Shown here: positions 1 to 10,514 of the stretch, piece by piece
Layout of the letters: each line of letters begins with the position of its first letter
Position numbering within the stretch: position 1 is the stretch's first letter
Assembly: GCA_030674155.1 (NCBI GenBank)
Contig: CM060327.1
Coordinates: forward strand, 19,056,355 to 19,120,354
Length of the DNA stretch: 64,000 nucleotides
From: Stramonita haemastoma
Lineage: Eukaryota > Mollusca > Gastropoda > Neogastropoda > Muricidae
Direction of reading: 5' to 3'
Program-made: the position numbers and the translations under genes
The notes under the pieces: model-generated
The model's input: only the letters and a program-made list of their open reading frames with translations
Told to the model about the DNA's origin: nothing
Databases searched by the model: none

Positions 1-112
1 TTTCTTCTTCTTCTTTGGCAAGAGTTCCAAGGTTCCCCAACCATGAAATTTTGCGTATGAGACTGGTTTTGTCAGCCATTAAGGTGGCCACATTCTGACT
101 TCAGGGATAGCT
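1..112 (-). repeat. Dispersed repeat C, copy 1 (cut by window edge)
   Basis: On the minus strand: TGAAGTCAGAATGTGGCCAC, GGTTTTGTC...CATACGCAAAATTTCA, then GGAACTCTTGCCAAAGAA. Three other copies of this roughly 100-bp sequence occur in the window. Confidence 0.75.
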
Positions 113-2127
113 AAATGATAACTTGTATAGGTATCATTATAAGAAGCAATAGTGTAAAGAGTGTCCCAGAGCTGAGAACAATAGCCTGTGGTGATGTTTA
201 ACCATGTATTCAAGCAATACAGGCTTGAGTTTTAAATTGTTAATGAAGATACATGAAGAGTTCTGCTAGATTTTTTTGTTATCTATGGTGATCACACAAT
301 ACTGATATTTTATTTCAAATCTGTAACATAGAATAATCTGTTATGATGATATAGTGATTATATGTCATTTAATTAAAAAAACAACAACTAATAATGATAA
401 TACACTGAATGTGCATGCCTGAATTTGGAAATGGATGAAAAATGTACATATAATGATGCTTTAATAGTACACAGGCTTTAAATATGTAGCAGTTACTAAA
501 CTAAATGAATTTGTCTACAAACATGTAAAAATTATATACTATGAATTCAACATCGATACACTTTGTGATGTCTGAACCATGATATACTTAAATTACTGGC
601 TTGATCTTTGAACCTTTGATTACATATGCACTAAGCATACAAATTTAGTGCTTTTAAAATAAAATAATTCACTATTACTACCTGATTTTGAACCAGAATT
701 TTGAGTCAAAACTGTCAGTAAAGCTTTCCTTTTTTTTGGAAGCAGAAGTAAAGATAAACTGACAGTGCAGATCAATTTTTTGTAATCTGTAAAGATTGAT
801 AATCAAACACTATAGAATGAGCTTTTATGAGCTGTTATCACATGACAAACCACCAACAAAAACAGCAACATTAATGGCACATGCATATCACATTGGTTAG
901 GCAGCAACCTGTTTTTCAAAGCAATTATTGCACACTGAAAGCTAGCCATGCTTTTGAACACTGAACAGAAAGCGTGATGAACAGTCCTCCAGCATCCTTC
1001 AGCTGAAAAGCTGCCATGCTTTGCAGAATTTTAAAAAACAGCATCTTTTCTGGCACAAGAAAAGCCACAAATGGTGCATGAGTGTGGTTCTAAGAGCCAA
1101 TCTTGCTGTCTGTTTCTACCTTCAACACTCAAATAGCTTCAAGGAGATAGAGAGAGAAATGTAGTAAGAAACGGAAAAGGTAAAGAAAAGAATAAGAGAA
1201 TAGATTTACTGATCTATTATCTTTGCTAAACAATTTTTTTTTCTCTTTGTGGTGCAGATCTACTAGGACAAAATACAGGGATGTGCCCATACTGAATAAG
1301 ACTACAATTATGTAAAAACAGTGAAACATGAAAACAATATAGAAGTATCCATTCTTTTTTTTCTTTTTATTAATTCTGCAGAAAAATAAAAGAAACAATA
1401 TCAAGAATAAAAAAAAGGAAGGAAGTATGTGAAAATCTGAAAAAAAGACTACCAGCGTGCCATTGTGAACAAAGCTGATTGGAAAGACTGAAAAGCAAGT
1501 TGGGGGGAATATTCACAGTAAAGTAAAGAAAAAAGGAATTTTTGAAATGTAATTTGGTAAGTATTAAAAAAACAACTAAACAAAGCAAAGTAGGAAAATG
1601 ATTAAAATAGATATAAAAAAAAAATGCAAAACCCTAAAATCAGACAGGCAAAAACAAATACGGAGCAAAAGAGGGACATACTAAAATGCTGTAGAAAATA
1701 GATATACCAGTTCAAACTCTAATCTTTAAACCAAAACAAAAAAACGCTTCCACTACTCTTTCCTCTACATACATTACATGAGCGTTTATTGAGAAAAGAT
1801 ACAAAACAGTAACAAAAAAAAGAAGAAAAAGCCTATTATAAATACTGTGCGTATAAACATAATATAGAGGAGAAAAAGAAAAAGAGAGATGAATACACCG
1901 GTAAAAAATAAAGAGCTGATATTTAGTACAATACAAAAATACAGGTTCAGACTAAATAATAATAATAGAAAAAGCAACTATAAAAGTGAAAGGATGATTG
2001 GCTGTGTATAGTGATAAGGGATGGTGAGGGGGTGAGTGGGTGGGGGGGCATGTATGCGAGGTGTGCTGCATGGAGGAAGAGGAGGAGGAGGAGGAGGAGG
2101 GGTGGAATGTGTCGATGCAAGTCGTAC
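1..2127. other. Intron or intergenic sequence at left edge
   Basis: This AT-rich sequence holds one copy of a dispersed repeat at its start (1-112) and a GGA run at 2066-2102. No coding block could be supported; open frames here are low-complexity Phe/Ile/Tyr-rich translations of A/T runs on the minus strand. Confidence 0.6.
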
Positions 2128-2202
2128 CTCTATCAGTCAGTTCAGGTCGTTCAAGGACAAGTTTTCTCTGAGCGTCCGCTGTCACCACGCCCAAAAGACG
2201 TC
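2128..2202 (-). CDS. Putative 75-nt phase-1 exon between linker and RRM3 (unrecognised peptide)
   Basis: In an AT-rich intron, a GC-richer 75-nt block is flanked on the minus strand by a good acceptor (GGCCCTTGTGCCCTCAG) and a donor (GATAGAG|GTACGAC). With the G left by the 6945-7025 exon it is open throughout, reading GRLLGVVTADAQRKLVLERP then ELTDR, and it leaves a G in the same phase. It could therefore be inserted between QKE and GPEG without frameshift. I do not recognise this peptide in CELF proteins. It could be a lineage-specific cassette exon, an exon of a nested minus-strand transcript, or a chance open block. The sequence directly shows splice sites, phase and composition; function is unknown. 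Confidence 0.35.
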
Positions 2203-4688
2203 CTGAGGGCACAAGGGCCACAATACTTAGTGCACATTTATCAAAGAGGGACAACTTTAACACAACGGGTTAGGACAGAAAGATGATAAGTGTAGTAAAT
2301 AATTGTAGTTGGGAGAACCAAAAACCTCTTTATCAACCAATGTTTTATCCCTGAGGGCTGTCACCACTAAAAAAGCTGATTCTGATCTGCTCAGGACTAG
2401 ATATCTTGGATGAAGGGGCATCCCCTAAGCTAATCAGTCTCTGTAGAATGTACAGTTTAAGGCAAAGCAGTCAGTTTAGAATTTGTCAATGGCAAGGGCC
2501 AACAATCCTGACTGCAATGTCATCAAAGAGACAACAAGTTAGACTTTACTAATGTCATGGGAAATCTGGAAAGTGCCATCATCAAAAAAGTTTGGGGTGG
2601 GTTTTTTTGGTGAAAACAGCAAGAAAGGAATACATAGGGAGGGACAGGAAAGTGTTAATAGCTTATCATGTCTCCAACTATGCCCCCTAAGAGACAACTG
2701 CACATGTGTGCAGCCATAGTAGATGGAGCTCTGGTTTCACAGGGACAAGAACTTTATATGTTTTATCATGATAAGGAAGAAGGAAACAGTTGAGGTGAGG
2801 AAGATAAGATGGTAACCAAGTTATCACCTATGAAAAAAACTGTTAAAAGTCTTTAATTAGAAAAAATGAAGGTTCAGGGATCAAGACAGATGGCATTGCA
2901 CAGCATCCTCTTTAAATTTGTACAGCAATGAATCTGTGCTCACATAAAATCAATGGGGAAACTGCAAATGCATAACAGCAATTGGCATTCTGTAGCCAGA
3001 TGCCACTTGGACAACTGAAATCTAAAATTTAAAAATCTGGAAAAAAAGTGACATAACACCAGTATAGAAAATGAGTATTTGGCTCAGAATTTATTTCTCA
3101 TGCTGATTTTTAGGAGAAAGCTGCTTTTTCATGTATGCATCTGAAGCTTAACACTAGCGGCTAGCCAAGGACAAAACAGAATTTGCCCTCCTTTGCCAGA
3201 ATTGAACTAAACTCAACTTTGCCCAAGTCCATGATTCAAGCTGGCTTGAATTTTAAAGCTTCTAGACAACTGTTACAGATCGCTGATGGCAATGATTTGT
3301 ACTCTGTAGAGCATCATTCTTTTTTCCATGCAAGTACAAAAAATAGCAGAGGTATAGAATCAGGGGCAGGAGGTCTCATGGAATGAGAAGTAAATAAAAA
3401 TAAAAACATGCACAGAATGGGGAAAAAGTAATTCTGTCAAATAAAATTTCTGTTGCTGTTCTCTGTACTCATTGGTAGCCCCAAAGTCATTCAAACTTGC
3501 ATTCTGTGCCCTATACATCTGTCCTACTATTGATACACTACAAACAAGGATGCAAGGGAAACCTTTTGGACACTCTGCATATCTTTTTTTCATTAGAATA
3601 GATGAACACAGAGCTTAGGAAGCTAGCATGCTCTTCTGCCTCTCACTTTCCAAGAACATCTTTAATAAATGAAAGAGGATCCCTTCGACAACTTCATTTT
3701 TCTGTGAGATGTTAAGAAGAGAAGTTTGCATGGGGAATTGACTATCTTAAGTTTGCATGGGGAATAGACTATCTTATTATCTTAAGTTAATACCTAAGTC
3801 TTTTGTGGGTACAGATGGTCACTGTATACCTATAATCTGTCATAAGGCTATGAATTTGAGAATGGAGAGAAAAAAATGGGGCATTGCTTCTGAATACCTA
3901 GCTTTTCTGTGAAACAGACATCTGCAAGAGAAGAAGCAGAATGAAGGCATGTACCAGATTAGACAGCCATCCTCCATCAAGACATACATGTAGACAACAG
4001 TGTTACCACCAAAACAGCACACACCGCCACCCCCCCTCCACATGAACCATCAAGACAGCCACACCCAGATCCCCACACCACCAGGACAGCACACAACCAC
4101 CATCCCCACTGACAGCTATACACACAGGTTCATGGCACATGACCTACAATGCACACTGCTTCATATTACTGTCATCATCACACCCAGCCAAATACATTTC
4201 ATTCCAACACTGTCGTCATCCACACACACACACACACCCTTGGTCATTTTTTTTTTCATTTTATAACCACTTTATGTCACAGCAGATTTCTCTGCCTGAA
4301 ATTCGGGTTGCTCTCCCCAGGGGAGTACATTACCACTAGTGCAGCGCCCCCCATTATTTTTTCTTTTCCCTTACATTACATACTGCTCCTTTTCCCAATG
4401 GCTTGGAACCCATACACGTGTCCAAACTGTCCTCACCCACATACAACTGGTCCCACAACTGTCACCTTTCACTCACATGAGATTTCATAATGTCACCTCT
4501 CAAATGAACCTAGTTTAAATTATCACTTGTACAAAATTGTTAGTCCCAAAATCACCACCTAAACACACGCATGGTCCCAATCACCTTTGCTAAGAGTAAA
4601 GATAGACCTGGTCCAAGCTGCCATCCCCCTAAACATCTGTTCACAAATGTCTTTCCCACTACAGTGTATCTTATTGGCGCTGACTATG

Positions 4689-4749
<61 letters not shown>

Positions 4750-6944
4750 GTGTGTGGCGCGCATTTCTTTTGACCCCTGATGAAACCTGTCCACATATTC
4801 ACATGGCTCCCACAACCCCGGTCCCCTTCCTATATAACACCTTGGTCCCCACTATCTTATATCATAACTTCATCTCTTTCATAGATCCCAGCTGTCTTCC
4901 TAAACATACTTTGATCCACTCTTTTTTCACAAACAATGTCATTGGTTCACATGCATCACCATAAGTTCACAACATATCTTGCATTGCATTGTGGCACACA
5001 AAAGACACACCACAGCACGCACAACACACACACACACACACACACACAACACACACCCTGGTCTGAACTATTTGCAGCTTCACACTCACTGTGGCCAGTT
5101 TAATGAAAGCACTGTAGCCTGACTGAGGATAATATGGCAACTGTTGTGCTGGCTGAATGTCAAAGCTTGCCTGACAACTGTAATTAGCCCTTGACGTGCA
5201 AGACGATGCATATCATCACACTCGACACTTGTAGTTAACAAACTGTTTATCGATATCTCCCAAAACTGAGGCCAAAGATAAAAATCTTTGGTCTGGTGAG
5301 GACACGGACTACTCTGCAATAATCCATGGACAATTCACAGCAAGATTGTTACGGTTGGTTTCTCTCAGAAGAATCTATCATTGCTTTCACAATTGCACTG
5401 ATATTTTGTGCCTGGATTTACACTTTTTTTTATCAGGCTTCAGATGGTTTTATAACAATGATGGTAGCACTGTCACTTCAGATTGGTGTGGAATGGTCAC
5501 TCAGGCAATTCTAGTTTTGAAAATTGTTAAATGAATGAAATACTGACAAACCAAAATAGAAAAATGTCAGTTCCATCATCCTTTCCTCATTCATTATTTC
5601 AAAAGTCAAGAAATGAACATTTATTTTTGTCAGTACTATAGTTTGTTGATCTCTCACTACCTCATTGTTATTTTTGTGATGATTTTATCAACTTGACAGT
5701 TTGACAGAGTGTAGCATTAGGGAGAAGACTTCACTGCAACTGGACAACCATGGGTTGGATTATTTGCAGTCAGCTAACTGTGATCATCTTCATTAAACCC
5801 GATTTTGTTAGACAGCAAGAGTCAGCTAGGACAAGAGCAAAAGAGAACAACTGCCATTGTCTTTCATTAAACTGGCCCCCTAGTCCCTGCTTTCATCATC
5901 ACCCACATGCAAAAATGCACAAACATGACAGGCATAGACATTGACATCAGAGTGTCCAAGTTGTACTGTGTGTCAGACGACACAAACCTACAGACAGTAT
6001 TAGTTTTAAACTGCTCTTTCCATCACAACAACAACGACAGCAGCAGCAACAACAACAACAAAAACAACCCAAAAACTTTCACTAGAAACACGCACATGCC
6101 AACAGGCAGTCACATTCATGGTTCAACATAGAAGTCGAGCAGTGTGCGAAGACGACACATAAGAGAAAAACAGAAAAAATTGAGGAAATTGGAGAGAGAG
6201 ACAGAAAGACAGAGAGAGACAGGGACAGAGTAAAAAATTCCTGTTTTGCACAAAAAAACAAAAAAAGTGAAATATGCAGAACCCCCAACACATTGACAGA
6301 TACAGAGACATATACACTTGGTACACAGGGAAAACACATCCCAAAACCACTCCTCCAAAAAAACCAGAAAACCAAGCAATCATGGACGACAGTTACCCCA
6401 CCCCCAAATTGCAATGCACTTTTCTGTACACACATCCAGTCCTCTACACCATACACAAACAACACGTGGCAGCACCGGAACACAAAACACTGAACTGTCT
6501 ACAACACGCATGTATCACACAGTCACACACAAAGTCCTACAACAGAACCAAAAAATCTGTTACAGAAATAAGCCCACGATTAGAACACGTATTTGTCATG
6601 AACATATATATCATACAAATCCAAACACACTGACATGATGCACCCCATCAACACATGCCTTCACACACACACACACACACATGTACACACAAAAACACAT
6701 ACAAACATGTATGTACACACTCACGTCCACACTGACACACCCAGCACACTTAGTCTGTGACAGATATTGGACTGGACACACGACAGGGCTTGGTTTGTCA
6801 ATGTGTTGGTAAGCGTGGAGACTTTAGTTTGTCAATATGTTGGTAAGTGTAATCATGACTAAAAACCACATGGCCAAGGTCAGTCTGAAGTATGTACAGT
6901 AGTACTATGGGGGGGAAGGTGCAAGCAAGGATAACCACTCTCAC
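2203..6944. other. Intron with simple and loosely repeated sequence
   Basis: No exon was recognised. From about 4000 to 5000 the plus strand is rich in loosely repeated CAC/CACC-type words (cccacacca, tggtcccaa), with a (TG)n tract at 4686-4747 and a (CA)n tract at 5026-5050. From 6000 to 6800 it is A/C-rich, with a short (CA)n at 6664-6681. I specifically looked for an RRM3 exon (GCNLFIYHLP, GFVSFDN) on the minus strand and did not see one. Confidence 0.6.
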
Positions 6945-7025
6945 CTTCTTTCTGAGCGGTGGGTAGCAGTGCCGCCCCCTGGGTCAAAGCTTGTTGGAAT
7001 TGCCCGTACACTGCCGGATAGGCTG
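6945..7025 (-). CDS. CELF: CELF3-6-like protein, exon for end of linker before RRM3
   Basis: This 81-nt exon follows TGTCTCTGTCTTCAG and ends at GAAG|GTGAGAG. With the carried G it reads AAYPAVYGQFQQALTQGAAL then LPTAQKE, and it leaves a G. AYPAVYGQFQQA matches the AYPAAYGQISQAF box of CELF3-6 proteins, and AQKE+G is the approach to the GPEG start of RRM3. The acceptor is a tandem CAGCAG (NAGNAG), so use of the second AG would remove one alanine. Phase is 1 on both sides. In the usual family structure the next exon would start GPEGCNLFIYHLP. I do not find it down to position 1, so RRM3 and the stop codon lie off the left edge. Confidence 0.93.
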
Positions 7026-7149
7026 CTGAAGACAGAGACAGTGTGATTTTTATTGTTTGTACATCATAACAACAGCAGAAGGCATGGCAGACACAGAAAG
7101 AGATGGGTCAGCATCATCAGGAAATAGTTACTAAACTTTTTTTTTTTTT

Positions 7150-7438
7150 TCGGGAGAGGGCGGGATAGCTAAGTGGTCAGAGCCCTTGCTTTCCCCTTGT
7201 CAAGTTCAGCAGCATCGAGCATGATTACCAGTTGGATGGGTGTCCCTTTGCGGCTTCAGTACAGTTTCCCCAGTTCACCCAACTGTAAATGGGTACCTGC
7301 CCTCTTTAGGGTCAGGGAAGGTAAAGCAGCAAGGGAGAGGAGATGGGCGCCACCATCAATATGCTCGCCCCTAGAGAAGCAGATGCTTTGCTCCCCTACA
7401 ACCACCTAGGTTATGGAACACCTTTACCTTTACCTTTT
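7150..7438 (+). mobile_element. tRNA-derived SINE, family A
   Basis: The head reads GGGATAGCTAAGTGGTCAGAG, containing a pol III A box (TAGCTAAGTGG). A degenerate B box (GCATCGAGCAT) lies near 7212, at about tRNA spacing. The body holds GGGTACCTG, CAGGGAAGGTAAAGCAGC and ATGGGCGCCACC, and the 3' end is a (CTTTAC)n-like tail at 7424-7438. A run of 12 or more T precedes it. It is inserted in the intron between the 6945-7025 and 7994-8068 exons, in antisense orientation to the CELF gene. Open frames across it are not genes. Confidence 0.8.
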
Positions 7439-7915
7439 TTTGGTTGCCAAGATCCAGGCATTGACACATGACTAACATATAGGGGAGAGGTGGCATTTTT
7501 GTCTGTGCTCCAACCAACCACTCTTTATGGGACTAGTGTAAGGACGAGAAAGAACAATGAAGCATAATATTGAACAATACAACATACTGACCATAGAGGA
7601 ATTTGGCTCTGAAGCAAGTTTGAATACCTATCTTAAAATGTTCTACATGTTTAGACGTTGCCCATTTACCGGAAACCTCTTCTTTGTTCCTAGGCTAGTA
7701 CTCTGAGATTCACAATTATGAAGATTTTAAAACTTACTACCAAAATAGCCAGGGAAAAAGGACACCTTAACATGACGTAGTAGTTATAATACTTTCAGGA
7801 CATTCATTACAGAACTAATGAATTAGTCTTTGGAAAAAAAGAATGATACAAACTGCAGTGTACATTTGTATGTGCATATAAACTAGAGTCTGAGAGAGGT
7901 CTTGGGTGGGCAGCT

Positions 7916-7985
7916 GAAGAAGAAGAAGAAGAAGAAGAAGAAGAAGAAGAAGAAGAAGAAGAAGAAGAAGAAGAAGAAGAAGAAG
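7916..7985 (+). repeat. (GAA)n tract = (CUU)n in the CELF transcript
   Basis: About 23 uninterrupted GAA triplets on the plus strand give an all-pyrimidine CUU tract in the minus-strand transcript, starting 8 nt after the donor of exon 8068-7994. CUUCUU is a known PTB-type ligand, and GAA/TTC tracts can also form triplex DNA. A regulatory role is inferred from position only. Confidence 0.9.
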
Positions 7986-7993
7986 CAACATAC

Positions 7994-8068
7994 CAATGCT
8001 GGCATATGGCTGTATGGTTGCATACTGCTGTAGGGGGTCTCCATTGGTCACTGCCTGAGCTGCAGCAG
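7994..8068 (-). CDS. CELF: CELF3-6-like protein, 75-nt phase-1 linker exon
   Basis: This small exon lies between CCTTCCTCTGCAG and GCATTG|GTATGTTG. With the G carried in, it reads AAAAQAVTNGDPLQQYATIQ then PYASI. DPLQQYATIQPYA corresponds to the DPLQQAYAGVQQYA of CELF3-6 linkers. It is 75 nt with phase 1 on both sides, so skipping it keeps the frame. A second AG lies 9 nt inside the exon (CTGCTGCAG), which would drop three alanines. The sense strand downstream of the donor becomes a pure (CTT)n tract of about 70 nt beginning after 8 nt, a strong candidate binding site for polypyrimidine-binding proteins. Regulated inclusion is plausible, but that is inference. Confidence 0.9.
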
Positions 8069-8812
8069 CTGCAGAGGAAGGAACAGACCAATCAAAAGAG
8101 TAATGTCAAACCAGTCAATTAACACCAATCACCAGTCAAAAGAGTAAGTCAATCAATCAATCAATCACCATTCAATAGAGTAAGCCGATCTATCAATCAA
8201 CAATCACCATTCAATAGAGAAAGTCAAGCAACCAATCAATCACTTCATAAATAAAACTTGTTGTTATTTAGTAATTGTGTTCACATATTCTATAAAAAAA
8301 AATGTTTAAATTGCTCATCTCCAACTGTACAGAGATTAATTTAATCAAGGTCAGAAGAAAACCCATGTTCTTGACAGTTTGTTACAATACCACTTGAGCA
8401 ATCTATCATTCATTCAATCACAATTAAAAGGTGGGCACTGACTATCTTTGGACAGACAGTAGTAATTCAATTTTTACTTCCAAATACATTACTAATTTGA
8501 CGAGAAAAAAAGCTATTCAACATAAACAATTCTATAAAAAGTTATTACAAATCGAAATACTAGACTCCAAAAAGTTATACAATGAGAAATCTACCCCTTT
8601 TGTATCATAATTGGTAGTCAGGATGAGGGGTAACGTGTTTTTTAATGCATTTTTTAAGCAAAAGGAAACAAAATTACACCTTCATACTTCCATATAAGGC
8701 AGAAGAAAGCTTATAGTTTTATAGTTTATTATCAATTGAAATACAAAATTCATCAAAATGCCCCCCACCTGTCTAAAATAGACAGTGGAAAAGTAAGTAA
8801 GGTGCAATACGA

Positions 8813-8813
<1 letters not shown>

Positions 8814-8869
<56 letters not shown>
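8814..8869 (+). repeat. (CA)n tract, (UG)n in the transcript, 113 nt after a donor
   Basis: A near-pure CA repeat lies downstream, in transcript direction, of the donor of exon 9113-8983. Shorter CA-rich sequence continues to about 8950. UG repeats are the classical ligand type of CELF proteins. Confidence 0.95.
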
Positions 8870-8982
8870 ACTCACTCACCCACTACACACACACAAGCAC
8901 ACACAATCATCCCCCTCCCCATCCACACACACAGACCACAGAACCCCCACACAAAGAACAAAAGGAGAGACCAAACACTGAC

Positions 8983-9113
8983 CAGTGTAGTGAGGAATGC
9001 CATTGGCATACACCTCTGTGGCCTGACCATTGGCCGGTGGCACCTGAAAGCTGGCCACTGCTGTTGGGGACAGCATGCTGGGAGGGGCCCATTGATGGCC
9101 GCTGTGGCAGTGC
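8983..9113 (-). CDS. CELF: CELF3-6-like protein, linker exon with apparent phase conflict
   Basis: The block is bounded on the minus strand by a GTGTTGTCAG acceptor and a CACTG|GTCAGTG donor (131 nt). The second part reads MLSPTAVASFQVPP, then ANGQATEVYANGIPHYT, equivalent to the ANGQPAAEAVFANGIHPYP segment of CELF4-type linkers. That frame joins correctly to the following exon. However, the preceding exon leaves 1 nt, which puts the first part of this exon into another frame (TATAAINGPLP) that runs out of phase before MLSPTA. Either one base is missing near the C-run around 9084-9087, or a small exon of length 3n+1 lies between 9114 and 10514, or this exon is a frame-disrupting alternative exon. 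The 3' frame is well supported; the 5' boundary is less sure. Confidence 0.78.
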
Positions 9114-9589
9114 CTGACAACACAATCATCATATACACCTTTAAATCACATATAATTATTAGGGCACAGCACAATAACACATGCCTATAACATTAGTGTC
9201 ATTCGGGGTCCATGTAGTTGAGCCATTGAACAAACCCACACATGTGGAGTGCATTGCTGCACTGGGCAATGACTGCTCTTGTCCCAAGAGACAGAAATTA
9301 TTCTCTACTTATGACAAGAGGCAGCTCCAAGAGGAGCATGCTGTCACAAGTGCTGCCCCTTTCTTTCTTTCTTTCTTTCTTTCTTTTTGTTTTCACTATT
9401 CTTTTTGTAGACCTGCATTTATTTCTTTATGAGTGTGGGCATAAAATGTTGTTGGCTCAGTTCTTTCATGTGTACTTCTTACTCTATGTTCCACACTGGT
9501 CCTTGGTTTATCATCTCATTCAAACAGACCAGTGCCCAGACCATGCTCCATCATTTTACAGATGAATGGGTACTTTCTAGACATCCAAT

Positions 9590-10512
9590 AAGCTTTAGTT
9601 CTAAACTGAAAGCACAGTCTGTACCAAAGGCCAATGATAAGCTTCAACTTACAAATGAAAACACAGTCTGAGCAAAAGGCCAAATGAAATCACAGTCTGA
9701 ACCAAAGGTCAATGATAAGTTTTACCTTATCAATGAAAACACAGTCTTTATTGGAGACCAGCAAAGTTTTTAATGTTTAAATGAAAGCACAGCGTTCACC
9801 AAAAGTCAACACTAAGTTTACATCTTTTGAATGAAAGTACAGTCTTTTTGGCAGCCAACAATGAGCTTTTAACTTTTACATGAAAGCACACTATTTACCA
9901 ACAGCTTACAATAAGCTGTAGCTTTCAAATGAAAGTACAGTTTTTTTAGTTGCAACAATGAGCTTTTAGGATTCAGATGAAAGCAGTGTTTACCAGAGGT
10001 CAACACTAAGTTTTAAACATTTTAATGAAAGCACAGTGTTTATTAAGAGCCAACAATAAGCTGTAGCTTTTAAATGTAAGTACAATCTTTTTGGATGCCA
10101 ATGATGAGCTTTAACTTTTAAATGAAAGCACAGTGTTTACCAGCAGCTTACAATAAGCTGTAGCTTTTAAATAAAAATACAGTCTTTAAGCTTTTAGATG
10201 AAAGCAGGTTTACTAGGAGCTTACAATAATAAGCTGTAGCTTTTCACAAAAGTACAGTCATTTAACTTTCAGATGAAAGCAATGTTTACCAGGATCCATC
10301 AATAAGCAGTAGCTTTTAAATGAAAATACAGTCTTTAAGCTTTTAGATAAAAGCACAGTGTTTACCAGCAGCTTACAGTAAGCTGTAGCTTTTAACTGAA
10401 AGTACAGTCTTTAAGCTTTTAGATGAAAACAGTGTTTACCAGCAGCTTACAGTAAGCTGTAGCTTTTAATGAAAGTACAGTCTTTAAGCTTTTAGATGAA
10501 AGCACAGTATTT
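9590..10512. repeat. Degenerate ~75-bp tandem array ending in a CELF splice donor
   Basis: Units share the words AGCTTTTAGATGAAAGCA, CAGTGTTTACCAG and CAGCTTACAGTAAGCTGTAGC. GT of a donor-like CTGGTAAACA (minus strand) occurs at 10439, 10365, 10289, 10140 and 9993, spaced at about 74-76 bp or twice that. The true donor GT at 10514 is in the same register. Two units carry a 17-nt near-perfect palindrome (10369-10385 and 10443-10459). The array decays leftward, where units have AAAGGCCAATGATAAG-like words. Confidence 0.85.
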
Positions 10513-10514
10513 AC

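Larger units (their letters stand above)
7026..7993. other. Intron between linker exons
   Basis: It contains the SINE at 7150-7438 and a pure GAA tract at 7916-7985 against the upstream exon's donor. The remainder is ordinary AT-rich sequence. Confidence 0.8.

Noticed and set aside
2011..2286. Plus-strand 91-codon frame over the candidate exon
   Set aside because: Opposite strand to good splice sites, Arg-rich start derives from a GGA run, and no family match.
5326..5514. 62-codon plus-strand frame with hydrophobic segments resembling a small membrane protein
   Set aside because: No family resemblance, no supporting splice or promoter signals, and T/A-rich composition alone produces hydrophobic codons.
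1..6944. Search for the RRM3 exons
   Set aside because: No minus-strand sequence for CNLFIYHLP or GFVSFDN words was found; probably outside the window.
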